Positions 61,511 to 64,000 of a DNA stretch of 64,000 bases are shown piece after piece. Position numbers and translations under genes: made by a program. The stretch comes from an uncultured Lachnospiraceae bacterium. GTDB taxonomy: Bacteria; Bacillota; Clostridia; Lachnospirales; Lachnospiraceae. Numbering within the stretch: position 1 is the stretch's first letter; the number at the start of each line of letters is the position of its first letter. The notes under the pieces are model-generated. The model searched no databases. It was not told the origin of the DNA and was given only the letters and a program-made list of their open reading frames with translations. The stretch lies in NCBI GenBank assembly GCA_947382355.1, contig CANCYR010000012.1:1-64000 (forward strand), read 5' to 3'.

Positions 61511-61632
61511 GGCATTAATGGAATTGTGCGATGAGTGAAAAGCTGAATGCCGCAAAAAGTACACATAAACAATTTTTCAATTAATTAAATTCGATTTTTC
61601 ATATAAATTTTACTTATTGACAGCATTTTTCT

Positions 61633-63072
61633 CTATTTCCCCAATGGAGGCACCGGAGGGCGCAATGCATCTATGATTTCTGCTGCATCAAATAAATCCG
61701 ACACATTATCCTGTTTCCCCACAGCATTATAGTAAAGCCGATAACCATCCAGATTTCTTCTGCCCTGACGTAAATAGTCCTTGCCAAACCAGGTCCTGTA
61801 CTGTCCCCCATCCACATTACAAAAAACATGAAAGCCCTGTTCCTTCAAATACCGAAACTTTACATCGTTCTCATTATAATTTCCCCAGTTTCCAAGGTCC
61901 TGTCCATGGGCAAAAATAATTGTATCGGTCTTTCCAACCAATGGCTCCACGTTTTCATGCCATTTTTGAGTATCAGACATAAGACGTGCTAAATTCACAT
62001 CCCCAATTCTTATGTGACCCCATGTATGACTGGCAAATTCCCATCCGCCTTCCTTCATGGCATCTGCAACCTTCTTTGCCTCTGTCCGCTCTTTCCGCAT
62101 ATCAAAATCAGGATGCTCCTTAAGCCAGTCTTTCTTGGCATGACTAATATCACCATTTATATCCAGATAACTGTTATCTGTGCGATATCCCAGAATTCCA
62201 TTGTACCCGGTAAGCGCTATGGTGCCTTTTGCCCCCCGATAGGAAGCATCCGGATGTTCCTCAATAAATTCATCTAAAATAGGCACCACATCATAAGCCC
62301 CCGTTACAATAGTTCCGTCTTCCTTTATGTATTCACAGGTGACCTTTCCTTTTTCATCCAATATTAATTTTGCTGCATATCCATAATTGTCATAGCTATG
62401 ATAATAGCTTAAATCATCCTGTGACAACACATAAGCCTTCTTGCCGGGAGGCAGCATTATTGTTGCAGGCTGGTACACCATGTCCCCGTTTTCATCCACA
62501 CTGCTGTCAATCAAATCATGAAGTCCCACAAGAACATATCCTCTGTCATACATTTCCTGCGTAATCTTCTTAAATTCATCCATGGTGGTCATCCACTGGT
62601 TATTTCCCACAGCCTGAAAATCCTTATCCTGATTAGCAAAAGCACGTTTCGGCTCAACTACAAGTGTGTGGTAAAACACATGGGTTACCTCATTTATATT
62701 TACCGGCACGCATGTTGCCTTCATAAGCTTATATGTATTGATTTTTATCTGAAGCTCCAAATCATTTTCAAATCCATCTATTCCCTGTATCAATGCAATG
62801 GCACTGTCATAATCATAGGCTTTTGCCAGACGGTCTGCCTGTTCAACTGCCTCACGGTGTTCTTCGGGTACTGTCTCCATATCATAAGAGTCTCCAAAGA
62901 CCAGATTGGTCCCCGTTTCCACAACATCCCCTCTACCCTCAGGCAAAATTCCTTTTATCAACAAACATGCCAGCCCTAAAGCCACAGCCGTACCTGCTAT
63001 AATAACAAAAACAGGCTTCTTTGCAGTTTGTACTTTTTTTTCTCTTTTTCTCCTTTTCTTCTGCTTGTTCAT
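61633..63072 (-). CDS. Membrane-anchored polysaccharide deacetylase-like protein
   Basis: This 479-residue protein has a basic N terminus, one membrane helix (about 20-41), a helical region, and a NodB-type domain. The metal and catalytic residues appear as Asp219-Asp220 (SQDDLSYY) and His349/His353 (ASHTWGH). The domain is larger than usual, with an insertion between the two motifs. It probably removes acetyl groups from cell-wall glycan outside the cell. The nearest neighbours are not cell-wall genes. Confidence 0.85.
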   Translation of the reverse strand: MNKQKKRRKREKKVQTAKKPVFVIIAGTAVALGLACLLIKGILPEGRGDVVETGTNLVFGDSYDMETVPEEHREAVEQADRLAKAYDYDSAIALIQGIDGFENDLELQIKINTYKLMKATCVPVNINEVTHVFYHTLVVEPKRAFANQDKDFQAVGNNQWMTTMDEFKKITQEMYDRGYVLVGLHDLIDSSVDENGDMVYQPATIMLPPGKKAYVLSQDDLSYYHSYDNYGYAAKLILDEKGKVTCEYIKEDGTIVTGAYDVVPILDEFIEEHPDASYRGAKGTIALTGYNGILGYRTDNSYLDINGDISHAKKDWLKEHPDFDMRKERTEAKKVADAMKEGGWEFASHTWGHIRIGDVNLARLMSDTQKWHENVEPLVGKTDTIIFAHGQDLGNWGNYNENDVKFRYLKEQGFHVFCNVDGGQYRTWFGKDYLRQGRRNLDGYRLYYNAVGKQDNVSDLFDAAEIIDALRPPVPPLGK

Positions 63073-63252
63073 TCCGGTTCACTCTTCATTCTTCCATAAT
63101 AGTTTTTTCTTTACTTTATCATATGCTGATTATATTGTACCATTCAAATTATATAATAAAAAGCAAATATTTTCTTTTTGTATTTTTTTCCAGATATTTA
63201 TTTTCCTTAAATATATATAAGTCACTCTCTTCTTCCTGATTTTTTATCTATA

Positions 63253-64000
63253 TTATTCTTCAGATAGAAATATCCTTATTTTATCAGCTATTTTTTCATA
63301 CGCATAATTATGTACATAATGAGAACAATCCAGTTGAATATACTGTCCATTATCTGTCTGTGAAATATAATCTATTGCCATGCTGCGCCATTCCTCTTTA
63401 TCAAATCCGGTTCCGGCGCCATTAGAAATAAACAATAACATTGGAACATCCGGAATGCCTGTCATACTCACAGTTTTGGCATTATCTGAACACTTTTCCC
63501 CTTCATTTATGAGCGCTTTGGAAACACATCTTTGACTATATAATGCTTTAATAACTTTTTTATCCTCTTCGTTTAATGTACTCCCGGCATATAGTGTATT
63601 GATATGCTGATTGGAAAGCAATCGCACAATTCCTATTTCACCTAATACTTTATTCAGTTTTAATTTAAAAGAAACGGTACTGATATTCATCTTAGCATAA
63701 TACTCCGGTACAGCCATATCCAGCCCAATGATTGCAGACACTTCATACGGATATTTCTGAGCCCAATATAACGCTTCAAGTCCTGACATGGAATGCGGAC
63801 AAAGTATATACGGCTCTTGAATACCCGCTTTCGCCAATGCCTGTCTTGTATCTTCAAGCAGGGTATCAATCTCCCTGCTTCTGTCCGAATCATCGCTAAA
63901 ACCATACCCAAATTTCTCTACAACCACTATCCTGTATTCATCCTTCAAAAGACTGTATAGTGACTTAAAATCAAGTATTGGCAATGGTGTTCCAGCTCCC
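63253..64000 (-). CDS. Alpha/beta hydrolase (5' end beyond the window)
   Basis: The gene runs off the right edge. The visible 247 or so residues start GAGTPLPILDFK, a typical hydrolase strand-turn, followed by VVVEKFGYGFSDDS. The nucleophile Ser is in CPHSMSGLEALYWA and the histidine in LDCSHYVHNYAYEKI. The internal TTG at 63984 is not the start. The substrate is unknown. Confidence 0.8.
   Translation of the reverse strand, partial: GAGTPLPILDFKSLYSLLKDEYRIVVVEKFGYGFSDDSDRSREIDTLLEDTRQALAKAGIQEPYILCPHSMSGLEALYWAQKYPYEVSAIIGLDMAVPEYYAKMNISTVSFKLKLNKVLGEIGIVRLLSNQHINTLYAGSTLNEEDKKVIKALYSQRCVSKALINEGEKCSDNAKTVSMTGIPDVPMLLFISNGAGTGFDKEEWRSMAIDYISQTDNGQYIQLDCSHYVHNYAYEKIADKIRIFLSEE

Noticed and set aside
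61284-61538. Plus-strand open frame of 84 codons
   Set aside because: It is the antisense of the chemoreceptor-tail remnant and has no start signal.
1-64000. CRISPR arrays, tRNA or rRNA genes, intact insertion sequences
   Set aside because: I saw no regularly spaced repeats, no cloverleaf with CCA-type ends, and no transposase with inverted repeats.

Overview
The window reads as chromosome from a low-GC anaerobic Firmicute, most likely a gut Lachnospiraceae-type Clostridium relative. The basis is the Firmicute ribosomal gene order with a four-cysteine S14, strong GGAGG ribosome-binding sites, TTGACA/TATAAT promoters, LytTR-controlled ABC transporters, VanZ and class D beta-lactamase genes, and an FMN-riboswitch rib operon. 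I cannot name the species.

Layout. 1-7150: the S10/spc ribosomal operon on the minus strand (rpsJ to the start of rpsH), with a structured leader and a promoter embedded in the preceding gene's terminator. 7169-13317: a secreted C25-type peptidase, a PutP-type sodium symporter whose promoter is followed at once by a terminator-like hairpin, a lipoprotein and a methyltransferase. 13428-17221: small membrane-protein genes that form a collapsed tandem duplication, with gene fragments left behind, then maf. 17322-23020: VOC protein, two-component system and FtsX-type ABC transporter, with a 168-nt nested inverted repeat in between. 23116-27010: a zinc-ribbon/LRR surface protein, a long spacer with a decayed HTH fragment, and an Rpn-family nuclease-like gene. 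27045-31093: FMN riboswitch and ribD-ribE-ribBA-ribH. 31255-38447: ECF sigma/anti-sigma pair, a PAS-GGDEF-EAL protein, LytTR/ABC module 1 and a methyltransferase. 38535-45745: an Ig-like acidic secreted protein, an ABC exporter with its two-component system (shared 11-bp tandem operators), a GNAT enzyme and a membrane diguanylate cyclase. 46008-48539: LytTR/ABC module 2. 49388-51025: a DarT/DarG toxin-antitoxin pair. 51403-54170: a three-gene ABC-2 exporter. 54267-59152: class D beta-lactamase, two radical SAM enzymes, an S33 hydrolase and VanZ. 59390-61290: MATE pump under a MarR regulator with a clear operator. 61406-64000: a chemoreceptor-tail remnant, a membrane-anchored polysaccharide deacetylase and a truncated alpha/beta hydrolase.

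How the genes work together. The recurring theme is envelope sensing and export: two OmpR-type and two LytTR-type regulators each sit beside an ABC transporter, along with a MarR-MATE pair, an ECF sigma system and beta-lactam or glycopeptide-related genes. The strongest leads are the DarTG pair, the radical SAM/S33 cluster, the duplicated-and-collapsed locus and the regulatory architectures at 11563-11628 and 41098-43504. No tRNA, rRNA, CRISPR array or intact insertion sequence was recognised.
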